Part shown: piece by piece, positions 21,674 through 35,077 of the stretch
Position numbering within the stretch: position 1 is the stretch's first letter
How the letters are laid out: each line of letters opens with the position of its first letter
From: Artemisia argyi
Lineage: Eukaryota > Streptophyta > Magnoliopsida > Asterales > Asteraceae
Length of the DNA: 64,000 nucleotides
Assembly: GCA_030686995.1 (NCBI GenBank)
Contig: CM060692.1
Location: 124,057,296 to 124,121,295, forward strand
Direction: 5' to 3'
Program-made: the position numbers and the translations under genes
Notes under the pieces: model-generated
What the model saw: the letters and a program-made list of their open reading frames with translations, nothing else
Told to the model about the DNA's origin: nothing
The model's database searches: none

Positions 21674-24600
21674 TGTAACAATTCGCATTTTCAGGATATT
21701 TACTTTTCCCGGAAAATTTCACTATTCACTTTTACTATTCATTTTTCCCGAAAATTTTTCCCGAAACTTGATTTTTATTTCTTGGGCTGAAGTGATAAAT
21801 CATTTCCATGACAAATTAAAAGTTTGACATTCATAAGCTCATTTTCGTGAAAGTTATTAAGGAATTACACGGAATTATACGTTTTAGGGTAAAACGTCAT
21901 TCAAAAATTCTACGTACAACGAAATTCGGTCGCGTTAATTTTCCCCGTATCAGAAAAATGTTTGACACACTCATATTTGAGAATAAATCATGACTGAGAA
22001 AAACATGATCAAAATAAACCTCGCCCGTGAAAAACTGGAATTTTCAGTTTTAAGCGTTTTTACTCAGCCGTAACCTTAGCCTATACCTGCACCGCGTTTC
22101 TAAGACGATTTGAGTTTTCAACTTATTATAAAAAGTCAACATATTTTTCCCTCCTCCATTGACCAAAAATCATTCCTTGATTTTATAAGTCATTTCGTGA
22201 TTTTTAGGCTTACGGTTTGATGTCTAAAAGACATTTAATACCAACCGACACTAGACTGAGCCCAGTCTAGACATTATAAGTTATTTTAAATTATTTTTAT
22301 CCTATTAGAAAAGTAACATTTTACTTTTCTCAATTTTACGCAATATTCGTACGTTTTACGTATTACGCGTTTTAGACCCGTGTTTCCAGTTTTTAGCAGG
22401 GTTTTACCACCCAAATGGAACCTACCACTCATTTTATACTTTATTATGGGACATATGGACATGTCTAACAATACTTTAAAGTTCCATAATTTTACGACAC
22501 CCGGTTTTACGTTTTGAGGCCTAATCAATTACGGTTGTCATTTCCCGGAGTCAAAACTCTTCCTAATACTTAGGATAATACCAAGCAAAGTCCACACCTT
22601 GTCCCCCAAGTTTATGAACTGACCTAGGAGGGGGAGAGTCATCCCATAGGTGGCTTCATCTCATGAAATTAGCCTTGGATCATTACTTAATTACAACTTG
22701 GTCTCCAAGTGTTGACAAGTCAACATTGTAACCTCCTCATTTTTGGTATAAAAGAGAGCTCATTCTCTTCCTTTCTCGTGCAATACCAACGACCCAAAAC
22801 CATATAAATGCACCATTTTGATCATTGATCTTGCTCATTCAATCCATCACAAGTTCAAGTCATAGTTCCTAGTTGATCCTTAACACCTTTCAACCATAAA
22901 ACTCTATAAAAACACCACAAAAACTCATCAAATTTCCAAGTGTTCTTAGTAAAGATTTTTACTAAGGCTTGTTTTTGTGATAGATTAGTGTTTATCAAGG
23001 GATTATAAGATAGGGTTTTTGATATGGAAGCTTGGCTATGGTTGGAAAATATTTGGAAGATTAAGTAGTGGTTCTTGGTCTTGATCTTGGTTCTAGTTAG
23101 TTTCTTCACAAGTTGTAAGCAAACCCTAACTTGCTTCTTGTTAAATAATCATGTTCATGTTATTTACATACTATTCTTGCTATATTATGTCTTGTATTGA
23201 TGTCCATGATGTATAAAAATGAGTAAAAGATGTTATAATGGATTGTTAAGATAAGTTACTAAAACAAGCAAACTAGTGATTTTCTTGGAAAGACCTGATT
23301 AAAATGGTAAAAATATGATATTGGATTATTACATATTGTAGTAGAGGACCTAACAAGGAAACCGTAGCAATTTGAACAACCTAAAACGAGTACACGAGTC
23401 AAAAGTTATGACGATTTGAAATTACCAAAACTTTGCGGCAAAGCTGCCAAAACTTTCTGTTACAGAAACATTAAACACGCAAAAAGAGGTATTTCTGGTC
23501 CGATTCATCAAAAAGTTAAAACACGAAAGTTGTCCGGAATCACGTTTTCCTTCAGGAATAAAGAGGCTCGAGCCATGAAAACACTTTCTGAGTAAGATAT
23601 TTCTAAATTTCTTAACAGCTATTTACATATATATAAGTCACTATATTATGGTTATACTTTAAAAGGAACAAGAGGTCTTATGACCAATAATCAAGACCAC
23701 CACCATGGCTAGAGCCAGGGTTGTGTCTCATGACCTTGGAACAAGGACCAAAGGTCATGGCTAGGCCATGACGAAATGACCATAACAACTTACATAGGCG
23801 TAAACATGAAACAATGAATTAGGCGATAACATGAACAAGCAGTTTGGATCTACTTCACTTAAAAGGAAACCATGAGATATTACCAAGAGAAAATGGTCAT
23901 TCAAGACTTATGAAACTATCCCTAATAACAATCTTCATATACTAATAAACTTTCCTAAGTTTATTCAAAATATCGGACATGTAACTTTTCGGATCAAAAC
24001 TGATATCTATATATTTTATCAACTACTACAATAGTAGGGAGCCTCATGTGAGGAGTTCATTATGTAAGCCGTCGAGTTGAGTTGTGGATTTACGAGTTAA
24101 AGTGTCCTGGCTCCTCGAACGCTTACTAACATGACTTCTGAAATATGTCAGCCCAAACGGTAGTAAACGATATACAAAACATACATGTTCATGAATCTTT
24201 TCTTTCAAGGACATACAATATACATCATACCACATCATGGACTAAATGCAAGATATATATATAGGCACTACTTCATATTCTTTACTCCGATCCTAAGTCG
24301 CAACATTCGATTATAGGTTGCTCGTAGAAACCTTCACGATTCAACCGTTACATTCATTACTTGCTATCTTAACTTAAGGTGAGTTCATAGCCCCATTTTC
24401 CATTACTTAATTGTTTTACAAACCCTTGGGGGGAATACATGCTATTCTTAACCGAGCACAATGTTTTTAAATTGTATGCTTGCCTGATTGTTTTATTATC
24501 ACTAAGTACCAACCTTGCTAAACCGAGATCCCTTATTATGAACCATTTAATCACTAGCAATAGTGAGCGCAAATATTGTGAATAGGCCTATTGGGATTGA

Positions 24601-25170
24601 CGAATCCCATTTGTATTGACTAAGTTCAAACAAATGCATTAATATTTGAGATTTAGGTACGTTAGCAAAGTACCTACCGGGATAAATCTGCCGATCGATA
24701 TTGGTACACGTTAACGTTATGGTGTCATAAGCTTAGTGTATAATAACTGTTCCGGGCGTATAATAACGTAGCCTACCTGTCTTGTTTTCCAAACATTGGT
24801 GTGAGCCTATAACTCACACTACCAACATATTGTGTTCAAACGATTTAACAAACTCTATGAATATCACTCAACCTTTGTGTTGACCTCTCAAGCATGTATT
24901 TCAGGTTCATGACGATCAAGGATGGCACGGAAGGGCACGGATGTTCAAGAGGGCTATAAATTTTATTATCATTCAAAAACTCACTTAATGTGATTTGTAA
25001 ACATGGAACCAATTGGGACCTCATTTTGTAACCTCTGATATTTATATAATTTGAATGATAAATCTTTTAAAACGACTCAATTGGAGTTCGTTTTCTATTA
25101 TTGTGACTATTGTGCCGTCGAGTAACACCCAGTTCGAATTCCGCTGCAACCATGAATTGGGGGTGTTACA
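21674..25170 (+). repeat. Element D 5' LTR
   Basis: The LTR is 3,497 bases. A canonical TATAAAAG lies at 22747-22754, followed by a leader rich in short C/T runs. Just upstream (22710-22725) is the inverted repeat TGTTGACAAGTCAACA, which contains two opposed TTGAC cores. No open frame looks coding. Confidence 0.9.
22710..22754 (+). promoter_or_regulatory. Element D promoter: W-box-type palindrome and TATA box
   Basis: TGTTGACAAGTCAACA (22710-22725) has 7-bp arms carrying TTGAC, the core of the W-box bound by WRKY factors. TATAAAAG follows at 22747-22754. The right LTR repeats both at 28808-28823 and 28845-28852. Confidence 0.55.
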
Positions 25171-25172
25171 GA

Positions 25173-25186
25173 TTGGTACCAGAGCC
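25173..25186 (+). other. Primer binding site of element D
   Basis: TTGGTACCAGAGCC lies two bases after the LTR and differs by one base from the tRNA-iMet-complementary TGGTATCAGAGCC over its core. It sets the plus orientation. Confidence 0.8.
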
Positions 25187-25499
25187 ATGGTTATAGAGAA
25201 ACGGGTCTAAGTGAGATCTAAACTATAACTACAATCACAAACAAAAACATTTTATAGCCTTCCGCTCTCTGTGTCTTCCATCCTCCAAACGATTATGGAC
25301 TTAGTAACCATGTTATGCTTCACAAACATATTAGTATATTCATATATACCCATTTTGAGCATTTCCCCGTAAGCATTAGTATATTGATATATAAATTCGG
25401 TTTATTTTCAATCATTTATCTAAACAATGGACTAAACACATCTGCTTATGCCTATTCTAGGGCATTACGACACAACCAGATTCTCCCAATGATGTTCCT

Positions 25500-26200
25500 A
25501 CTCCAACATTCATTTTCCAAGACATTGTAACTGATTACAATGGTCTCATTCACTTTTCAAGACATTGTATGTTACAATGGTCTCATTCACTTTTCCAAGA
25601 CATTGTGAGATACAATGGTCTCATTCATTTTCCAAGACATTGTAACTGATTACAATGGTCTCATTCATTTTCCAAGACATTGTAACTGATTACAATGGTC
25701 TCATTCACTTTCCAAGACATTGTAACTGATTACAATGGTCTCATTCACTTTTCAAGACATTGTATGTTACAATGGTCTCATTCACTTTTCCAAGACATAG
25801 TGAGATACAATGGTCTCATTCATTTTCCAAGACATTGTAACTGATTACAATGGTCTCATTCACTTTTCAAGACATTGTATGTTACAATGGTCTCATTCAC
25901 TTTTCCAAGACATTGTGAGATACAATGGTCTCATTCATTTTCCAAGACATTGTGAGATACAATGGTCTCATTCATTTTTCAAGACATTGTGAGATACAAT
26001 GGTCTCATTCATTTTCCAAGACATTGTGAGATACAATGGTCTCATTCATCTTCCAAGACATTATATTATACAATGGTCTTAACCATTTCTCAAATGTTTT
26101 GAGTCACACAATGGTCTAACCTACTTCCGAGACATTATGAATTACACAATGGTCTAACCTACTTCCGAGACATTGTGTTTTGCGCAATGGTCTCTAGAAT
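25500..26200 (+). repeat. Hairpin minisatellite inside element D
   Basis: About 17 tandem units of 37-41 bases each carry ACAATGGTCTcattcacttt...CAAGACATTGT. Units differ at the junction segment: AACTGATT, ATGTT or GAGAT, with more drift after 26060. The ends of adjoining units (ACATTGT and ACAATGG) are inverted repeats, so each junction can form a small hairpin. The variants follow in a partly ordered series, suggesting expansion in blocks. Open frames across it are by-products of the repeat. Confidence 0.85.
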
Positions 26201-27750
26201 CATTCCATCACATCATCAATATCATTTCATATGACATCAAAAACCCGTCACAACCTATCGATTTCTAAATAGAAATATGAGATTTTTAAAGGACAAACAA
26301 ATCCATTACCTACAAAAGCTGAAGTTCAGCTCTACATTCATCAAAGTTTTCTTATGAAACCTTCATTACTAAAGGTTCGTGATCCTGGCCAAGTATGTTC
26401 TATTTTAGAACTACTTAAAACTTCCTTTCCATACGTACCTACCCTTACTATCTTCTATGCAATGGAATATGTAAACATACGTTACAAGTCTTGTATGGAC
26501 AGGACTTGCAACTTAAGGGTTTGACATCGCCTTTGTTAGTGGACAGTTTCCCGAAAGCAACGGACATATCACAAGTATACCTAATTTAGGTATTTGAAAA
26601 TTTTATCGAACCTCGGCTAAATATAGACTAGTCACCCATACTTAACCTAGGGACAGTGGAATATAGTCTGACTAACTATATTCGACTTAAAATTTTCAAA
26701 TACTGAGAGTAGTTGTACTAGGGTTATGTTTAGATTGATTTCCTACATGAACACGATAAACCACCAGAATACATTAAAACAATCTAGAGACACGATAATG
26801 TCTTACCACTCAGCGAAATCTTAACACCTTATCTGTATGATCTAAATTCATTCTTGAAATTTTTCGTTTATGAGATAATCCGAACTACTATCTTGGGATA
26901 GTTATCAATTATTCTCTTCATCCTGTAGAAGTACTATCCTGTTTAGGTCCTAAGGATACCATTCCATCATAAACCTTTAAAATCTCTTAAGATTTTTAAA
27001 GCAAACTCAACATCTATACCTAAGAGTATTAATGTTAAGCATACACACTTTTGTTCATCAACATATCACAACATTATCTTCACAACCGTTGCAAACACAA
27101 GCTCATTAACAGATCTTGATGCACTTTTAAAAGCTCAAATCATCCATAGTTACACCACAAGCACGCTCATCAGCTTTACAAGATTGAATATTCATCTTGT
27201 ACTTTTGGAACACCAGTATCATCTCATAATACACTACCTTGTAACTTACCGGCAAATTGTGAATGTTGTGTTGGGAATTCTTAAGTAGGATGATTTGTAA
27301 TTATTTGAATGGATTGGGATGCCTTTTCATTTAAATAAAGACATTGTAAATCACCGAACCATAAGTTTATATTTCCCTATTTACATTGTTTGGGATGCCT
27401 CTCTATGTAAATAAAGAATTATTAACAAGTGGACTTATTTGTATCCGAAATAACATAAGTATGAAGTCAATAAACACTAGGTACAACAACCAATTACCCA
27501 CTACGCTATGATTGCAACTACTATATCAATTCCTATTAATATTCGACTGCTATATCAATTTCCTTTGATATTCGACTATTACCATACCTTTCCTACATAA
27601 AAGTAAGCCTCATCCTACACCATACACTGAAACGACAAATCAAACTACATCACTGGTAATCCCAAACTTTAGTCCTCATAAGTAACCACACCTTTTCATT
27701 GACACCACTCCAACATATGACACACAAAGAACTTCGGGACGAAGTTCCCC
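26201..27750 (+). other. Element D internal non-coding remainder
   Basis: About 1.5 kb with no coding region or recognisable retroviral motif. Near 27290-27420 the phrase GGGATGCCTtttcatTTAAATAAAGA recurs imperfectly (GGGATGCCTctctaTGTAAATAAAGA). Confidence 0.5.
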
Positions 27751-27751
27751 G

Positions 27752-27765
27752 TAAGGGGTAGAGAC
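27752..27765 (+). other. Polypurine tract of element D
   Basis: TAAGGGGTAGAGAC directly precedes the TGTAACA start of the right LTR, after the block CGGGACGAAGTTCCCCG, which recalls the 3' end of Tekay/Del elements. Confidence 0.75.
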
Positions 27766-30700
27766 TGTAACAATTCGCATTTTCAGGATATTTACTTTTC
27801 CCGGAAAATTTCACTATTCACTTTTACTATTCATTTTTCCCGAAAATTTTTCCCGAAACTTGATTTTTATTTCTTGGGCTGAAGTGATAAATCATTTCCA
27901 TGACAAATTAAAAGTTTGACATTCATAAGCTCATTTTCGTGAAAGTTATTAAGGAATTACACGGAATTATACGTTTTAGGGTAAAACGTCATTCAAAAAT
28001 TCTACGTACAAACGAAATTCGGTCACGTTAATTTTCCCCGTATCAGAAAAATGTTTGACACACTCATGATTTATTTGAGAATAAATCATGACTGAGAAAA
28101 ACATGATCAAAATAAACCTCGGCCGTGAAAAACTGGAATTTTCAGTTTTAAGCGTTTTTACTCAGCCGTAACCTTAGCCTATACCTGCACCGCGTTTCTA
28201 AGACGATTTGAGTTTTCAACTTATTATAAAAAGTCAACATATTTTTCCCTCCTCCATTGACCAAAAATCATTCCTTGATTTTATAAGTCATTTCGTGATT
28301 TTTAGGCTTACGGTTTGATGTCTAAAAGACATTTAATACCAACCGACACTAGACTGAGCCCAGTCTAGATATTATAAGTCATTTTAAATCATTTTTATCC
28401 TATTAGAAAAGTAACATTTTACTTTTCTCAATTTTACGCAATATTCGTACGTTTTACGTATTACGCGTTTTAGACCCGTGTTTCCAGTTTTTAGCAGGGT
28501 TTTACCACCCAAATGGAACCTACCACTCATTTTATATTTTATTATGGGACATATGGACATGTCTAACAATACTTTAAAGTTTCATAATTTTACGACACCC
28601 GATTTTACGTTTTGAGGCCTAATCAATTACGGTTGTCATTTCCCGGAGTCAAAACTCTTCCTAATACTTAGGATAATACCAAGCAAAGTCCACACCTTGT
28701 CCCCCAAGTTTATGAACTGACCTAGGAGGGGGAGAGTCATCCCATAGGTGGCTTCATCTCATGAAATTAGCCTTGGATCATTACTTAATTACAACTTGGT
28801 CTCCAAGTGTTGACAAGTCAACATTGTAACCTCCTCATTTTTGGTATAAAAGAGAGCTCATTCTCTTCCTTTCTCGTGCAATACCAACGACCCAAAACCA
28901 TATAAATGCACCATTTTGATCATTGATCTTGCTCATTCAATCCATCACAAGTTCAAGTCATAGTTCCTAGTTGATCCTTAACACCTTTCAACCATAAAAC
29001 TCTATAAAAACACCACAAAAACTCATCAAATTTCCAAGTGTTCTTAGTAAAGATTTTTACTAAGGCTTGTTTTTGTGATAGATTAGTGTTTATCAAGGGA
29101 TTATAAGATAGGGTTTTTGATATGGAAGCTTAGCTATGGTTGGAAAATATTTGAAAAATATTTGGAAGATTAAGTAGTGGTTCTTGGTCTTGATCTTGGT
29201 TCTAGTTAGTTTCTTCATAAGTTGTAAGCAAACCCTAACTTGCTTCTTGTTAAATAATCATGTTCATGTTATTTACATACTATTCTTGCTATATTATGTC
29301 TTGTATTGATGTCCATGATGTATAAAAATGAGTAAAAGATGTTGTTATAATGGATTGTTAAGATAAGTTACTAAAACAAGCAAACTAGTGATTTTCTTGG
29401 AAAGACCTGATTAAAATGGTAAAAATATGATATTAGATTATTACATATTGTAGTAGAGGACCTAACAAGGAAACCGTAGCAATTTGAACCACCTAAAACG
29501 AGTACACGAGTCAAAAGTTATGACGATTTGAAATTACCAAAACTTTGCGGCAAAGCTGCCAAAACTTTCTGTTACAGAAACATTAAACACGCAAAAAGAG
29601 GCATTTCTGGTCCGATTCATCAAAAAGTTAAAACACGAAAGTTGTCCGGAATCACGTTTTCCTTCAGGAACAAAGAGGCTCGAGCCTTGAAAACACATTC
29701 TGAGTAAGATATTTCTAAATTTCTTAACAGCTATTTACATATATATAAGTCACTATATTATGGTTATACTTTAAAAGGAACAAGAGGTCTTATGACCAAT
29801 AATCAAGACCACCACCATAGCTAGAGCCAGGGTTGTGTCTCATGACCTTGGAACAAGGACCAAAGGTCATGGCTAGGCCATGACGAAATGACCATAACAA
29901 CTTACATAGGCGTAAACATGAAACAATGAATTAGGCGATAACATGAACAAGCAGTTTGGATCTACTTCACTTAAAAGGAAACCATGAGATATTACCAAGA
30001 GAAAATGGTCATTCAAGACTTATGAAACTATCCCTAATAACAATCTTCATGTACTAATAAACTTTCCTAAGTTTATTCAAAATATCGGACATGTAACTTT
30101 TCGGATCAAAACTGATATCTATATATTTTATCAACTACTACAATAGTAGGGAGCCTCATGTGAGGAGTTCATTATGTAAGCCGTCGAGTTGAGTTGTGGA
30201 TTTACGAGTTAAAGTGTCCTGGCTCCTCGAACGCTTACTAACATGACTTCTGAAATATGTCAGCCCAAACGGTAGTAAACGATATACAAAACATACATGT
30301 TCATGAATCTTTTCTTTCAAGGACATACAATATACATCATACCACATCATGGACTAAATGCAAGATATATATATAGGCACTACTTCATATTCTTTACTTC
30401 GATCCTAAGTCGCAACATTCGATTATAGGTTGCTCGTAGAAACCTTCACGATTCAACCGTTACATTCATTACTTGCTATCTTAACTTAAGGTGAGTTCAT
30501 AGCCCCATTTTCCATTACTTAATTGTTTTACAAACCCTTGGGGGAATACATGCTATTTTTAACCGAGCACAATGTTTTTAAATTGTATGCTTGCCTGATT
30601 GTTTTATTATCACTAAGTACCAACCTTGCTAAACCGAGATCCCTTATTATGAACCATTTAATCACTAGCAATAGTGAGCGCAAATATTGTGAATAGGCCT

Positions 30701-31281
30701 ATTGGGATTGACGAATCCCATTTGTATTGACTAAGTTCAAACAAATGCATTAATATTTGAGATTTAGGTATGTTAGCAAAGTACCTACCGGGATAAATCT
30801 GCCGATCGATATTGGTACACGTTAACGTTATGGTGTCATAAGCTTAGTGTATAATAACTGTTCCGGGCGTATAATAACGTAGCCTACCTGTCTTGTTTTC
30901 CAAACATTGGTGTGAGCCTATAACTCACACTACCAACATATTGTGTTCAAACGATTTAACAAACTCTATGAATATCACTCAACCTTTGTGTTGACCTCTC
31001 AAGCATGTATTTCAGGTTCATGACGATCAAGGATGGCACGGAAGGGCACGGATGTTCAAGAGGGCTATAAATTTTATTATCATTCAAAAACTCACTTAAT
31101 GTGATTTGTAAACATGGAACCAATTGGGACCTCATTTTGTAACCTCTGATATTTATATAATTTGAATGATAAATCTTTTAAAACGACTCAATTGGAGTTC
31201 GTTTTCTATTATTGTGACTATTGTGCCGTCGAGTAACACCCAGTTCGGATTCCGCTGCAACCATGAATTGGGGGTGTTACA
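27766..31281 (+). repeat. Element D 3' LTR
   Basis: It is 3,516 bases and matches the left LTR throughout. Compared with the left copy it carries small insertions near 28067, an 11-base duplication near 29145 and a three-base duplication near 29342. Confidence 0.92.
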
Positions 31282-31432
31282 CATTGGGTGCACTTGGGGA
31301 TGAGCATTTGGGTGGAGGTGATGGTGTTTTGTTGTCTTCATTTGTTAAGTCAATGATGAGTTGTTTTGGGGGGATGACCACAAGTTTTTGCTTCTTGGAG
31401 GCTTTGGAGTGTGAGGTGCTTGGTGGAGTCAT
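31282..31432 (-). pseudogene. Element C accessory ORF B, 5' part (split by D)
   Basis: The ATG is at 31430-31432 on the minus strand. Fifty codons and one base run to the D insertion, where the frame is picked up at 21668. This half is basic then proline-rich (KASKKQKLVVIPPK, then IIDLTNEDN). A minus-strand TATA-like CTATAAATT at 31482-31490 lies about 50 bases upstream of the ATG, and a palindromic cassette lies further up at 31633-31705. This would fit its own promoter. Function unknown. Confidence 0.55.
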
Positions 31433-32052
31433 GATGATTTAGATGGTGAATGATGAGATGAAGAATGGTGATTGTGGAGGGAATTTATAGTATGGAAATG
31501 GTTGATTTCGGTATGTATTTGAAATGGTTGAATGAGATTCTAAAGTTAGTTGGGTTAAAATGGGAAATGGTAGCTGAAACTAGAGAAAGGGTTCACAAGA
31601 TGTAAAAGAAAACAGTGAATCCAGTTCCAGATGGCCGGTCCCCTTAATTGTATGCCGGCCCCCTTAATAATTAAGGGGACCGCCTAGGGAATTAAGGGGG
31701 CCGCCCATCTGGTGTTTTCCCAGACGACCAGAAACCCAAAATTTGCAGAATTTGGTGATTTTTCAAGTGTGTTTTCCCAGCAAGCTCTATTAGAAGTATA
31801 TACTCTAGGAATGATGATATATAAACATATATATATAACCAAATTTCATGCAAATAAACATATTATAATCCATTTTGAAAATAAGCATGACATAACATTA
31901 AGATAGTATCATGATAACAATTAAAGTCTAAACATTATTCAAGAGATAAACAAGAAATAATACAAGTATTTCTGAATAATTCGGACAAATGACAAGTCAT
32001 ACAAATGTCTAATAGAACCAAATCATAACAAGTAGCAATATGTCAATATCTC
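31433..32052 (-). promoter_or_regulatory. Spacer between accessory ORFs of C with palindromic cassette
   Basis: The spacer holds a cassette at 31633-31705 with two forward arms (GCCGGTCCCCTTAAT and GCCGGCCCCCTTAAT) and two reverse arms (ATTAAGGGGACCGCC and ATTAAGGGGGCCGCC), the same order as in the LTR. A TATA-like site follows at 31482-31490 (minus). I see no other coding region. Confidence 0.55.
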
Positions 32053-33192
32053 CTACTTCTTCTTCTTTCCAAGTATCTTCCTAAACATCTTCCCAACGGA
32101 TTTGAAACCTCCTCGAAGTTCTTCATGCATTTGTCGTTGACGGTTGATGATAGACGTTTGACGAGTGAAGAGAAGCTCATCGGTACGTTCATGAGGAAGA
32201 GGAATTTGATACTCGGTATCATCAATATCGGAAAGATCTTCAACAAAGGTCGTGGGGGATGGAGTACTAACATGTGAGGTGTTTTCCTCCTCATCATCAT
32301 CGTCATCACGATGAGATGTAGAACCACGAGGCCTAGAGTACAAAGGAACACGAGATTTTCCTTTGTCACTTTGAGCACGACGAGTACGAACACGAGTAAG
32401 TTGGTTCAAAGTAGGAAGGATATGAACGTAGTAGTCTCTTTGAAGATGTGGGTAATGTTCCATCACATAACGATAAATTCGTGTGAGAAACATACCGTAA
32501 GGAAGATTGGCATTTGGGGTGTTCTTGGCGGACATGATTCGATGAATAAAAAGATAAGCCAAATTGTATTGCTCTTCAGCAATAACACAATAAAGCATGT
32601 GGGCAATGCTCGCTGTGACATGATCACGGTGACCACCAGTACCAAATGCATTCTCTCGAATGAGTTTTTACCACTTCTTCATATCTTGGCTCAGCTCTTT
32701 GAGGAGGATTTGATTGGCATGAATATCGACATTCTTCGACTTGATTACTCGACTAGTCGTACGACGTTCTAGTTCAAGCATTCGACGAATGTCTTCAGGA
32801 CTAGGAATCTCAGAATAGTAGGGGCCATCCTGAGGACGATTTCTTTCAAGAGTGGAAAGATCCCATTCATTTGAGAAAACGGCTTGGCCGTTGTATGGGA
32901 TTCGAAGAATTTGACCAAATTGAGCAAGAGTAAGAGTGATGAATTGATTTTGAATCATGAAGGAAATGAGGATATTGCCATAGGGATCGGTTTGCATCGT
33001 CACTTGGCTATAGAAATCGAGGACAAAACGAGGAATGATTGGTTCGTTGATTTGGAAAAGACATTCAAAACGAATATTGGTGAACATTCGTTCGGTTTGA
33101 TCATTTTCATAGAAAGATGGATCGACAATTCTTCCTTCGTGAATGTTTCTATTTTCAATAGGATGATAGAAACAAGCAACTGAAGGAGACAT
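32053..33192 (-). pseudogene. Element C accessory ORF A (one in-frame stop)
   Basis: A single frame of about 380 codons starts at the ATG at 33192 and ends at 32053, with one TAA at 32668-32670 after the residues QDMKKW. The N-terminal half is globular-looking (IPRFVLDFYSQVT, LAQFGQILRIPYNG). After the stop come GTGGHRDHVTASIAHMLYCVIAE and YNLAYLFIHRIM, then an acidic linker and a basic tail ending GKKKK. I recall this layout from predicted retroelement proteins of Anthemideae, without known function and unchecked. It lacks RT, integrase or protease motifs and membrane segments. It lies between gag and ORF B where pol would be expected. Confidence 0.6.
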
Positions 33193-34636
33193 GCCGGTAG
33201 TAGAAGAGACTTTTGGAATGTATTGTTTGGTTTTGGAGACATCACCAACCGTGGTCTAAGGCATTTTCACCTAAACAATATAACAACAAAAATAGAATTA
33301 ATATAAAAACAACTATCATGCATATGTTATATATATATTTATATAATTATATGCACTATATGTGGAACGAAATTCTACTTCGACACACAAAAAAAATATT
33401 AATGAAGTAGTTTCATAATGTTCCTTTTATTTTGATTTTAAACTCGTTTAGAATGTATAATATCAAAGAGTATGATATCATAATTCATTTCGAAATAAGA
33501 CTAGATATATATTAGATTATATATCTTCCATTTCATAAGAGTTTGACACAACATAAGCTTGTTTAAAAGATTAAAATGCGAATTTTAGTTTTCAAAAATA
33601 TCATTTTCGAGATAAACCAAACGCTCCCTTAACTAGATAAAAACATCAATATATATATTGATTATATATCTTGATGACGTCTATTGATTCTAGTAGTATT
33701 AACAAGTTTTATGAACTAGTAAGTTTCAAATAACTACATATAGTTACAGTTTGTTCATGAACCAAACGCCCATGTTGTCTTCATGAACCATTTTATAACA
33801 AATTGAAAAGGTATGTTTTGATTGCTTAGAACGCTAAAACAATGTAATGTAGTAAGTTTTAAGTAGTTTTTAAGAGTTATATCAACAATGTACCTCTTGA
33901 AAAATAAAATTTAACAAGAGTTTATGGGCGATTAATGATTTTGACAAAATGATATGTTATATTAATTTTGAGTAGCAATACATCATCCTAATCATATGGG
34001 AAGCATTTAGTAGTTCAATTTCTAGCTTCTATTACACTTAAATTTGAATTATAATAAATTTTAATAAAATGCGTAATTATTGAATAGACACCAAATCGAA
34101 TGAAATGTGATGAAACGCATGTTGGAAAACTTACAAAAGATGTTGTTATTTGTTTGGTTGATGTTTGCCCCTTGCGAAACAACCCCGGATTGGTGATATG
34201 ATGGAGGATTTTGATGGTTTTGCGTGTTTTGGTTTGTACTCAGTAGCAGTGGGGAGGAAGTGAATGAGCAAATGGAGTGTTTGGGAATGGAATTAAGGAG
34301 GAAAACGGATTTAGAAGTGTCAGATGGCCGGTCCCCTTAAACATTAAGGGGACCGCCCTGGATAACAAGCCGGTCCCCTTAATTATTAAGGGGGCCGCCT
34401 TTGAAATTTTCAAAATTTTGTGGAATAAGTTTCTGGAACAAAAATATATATACGTATATAATTAGATTTATAATATATCAAAAATAAGTAAAAGTTTATT
34501 GGCAGAATGATAAAATTCTTAACAATTTTTAATTACCGTTTCGATAATTAAAATATACCTTTGACAATTTTGGATAAAATGATCAAAGTGTTAAGTTGAT
34601 GAAGGGTTTGAGGTGTGTTCGGGAATATGTGAGTAA

Positions 34637-34727
<91 letters not shown>

Positions 34728-35008
34728 TATAAATGTGAGTGAAAGATGGGTTGATGGGTGAGGTTTGAAAGATAGTAGCAGAGATAGGATATAGTCGGCG
34801 AGAGGAGTTCGTTTCATCCATAGTGTTCACGAGCGAAGGCGTTCTTGCATGATAAAAGTCCACTTGACTCATATCCCTTCATCATCATGAGTCTCCTAAA
34901 AGAGGACTTACTAGAATAACGAGAGGGGGGAAGGAAAGGGTTCGATAAAGAACGATTTCCTGGAGTTCTAGAAAGTCAACTAATGACGTATCTAGGTTAT
35001 GTGCAAGC

Positions 35009-35077
<69 letters not shown>

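Larger units (their letters stand above)
21674..31281 (+). mobile_element. Element D: long-LTR coding-free retrotransposon (LARD)
   Basis: Two LTRs of about 3.5 kb (21674-25170 and 27766-31281) start TGTAACA and end TGTTACA. They are flanked by CATTG at 21669-21673 and 31282-31286. A primer site follows the left LTR and a polypurine tract precedes the right, giving plus orientation. The 2.6-kb internal part has no coding region; a hairpin minisatellite lies in it. The LTR termini and the CGGGACGAAGTTCCCCG block before the tract suggest derivation from a Tekay/Del-type Ty3 element. The two LTRs look nearly identical apart from small indels (near 21985, 23050 and 23230), so it is probably among the youngest insertions here. 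Confidence 0.92.

Noticed and set aside
25810..25992. 60-codon frame with repeating HFSRHC-like peptides.
   Set aside because: It is a by-product of the minisatellite, whose unit length keeps a frame open by chance.
25500..26200. CRISPR-like array of regular repeats.
   Set aside because: Units are contiguous variants with no unique spacers, inside a plant LTR element.
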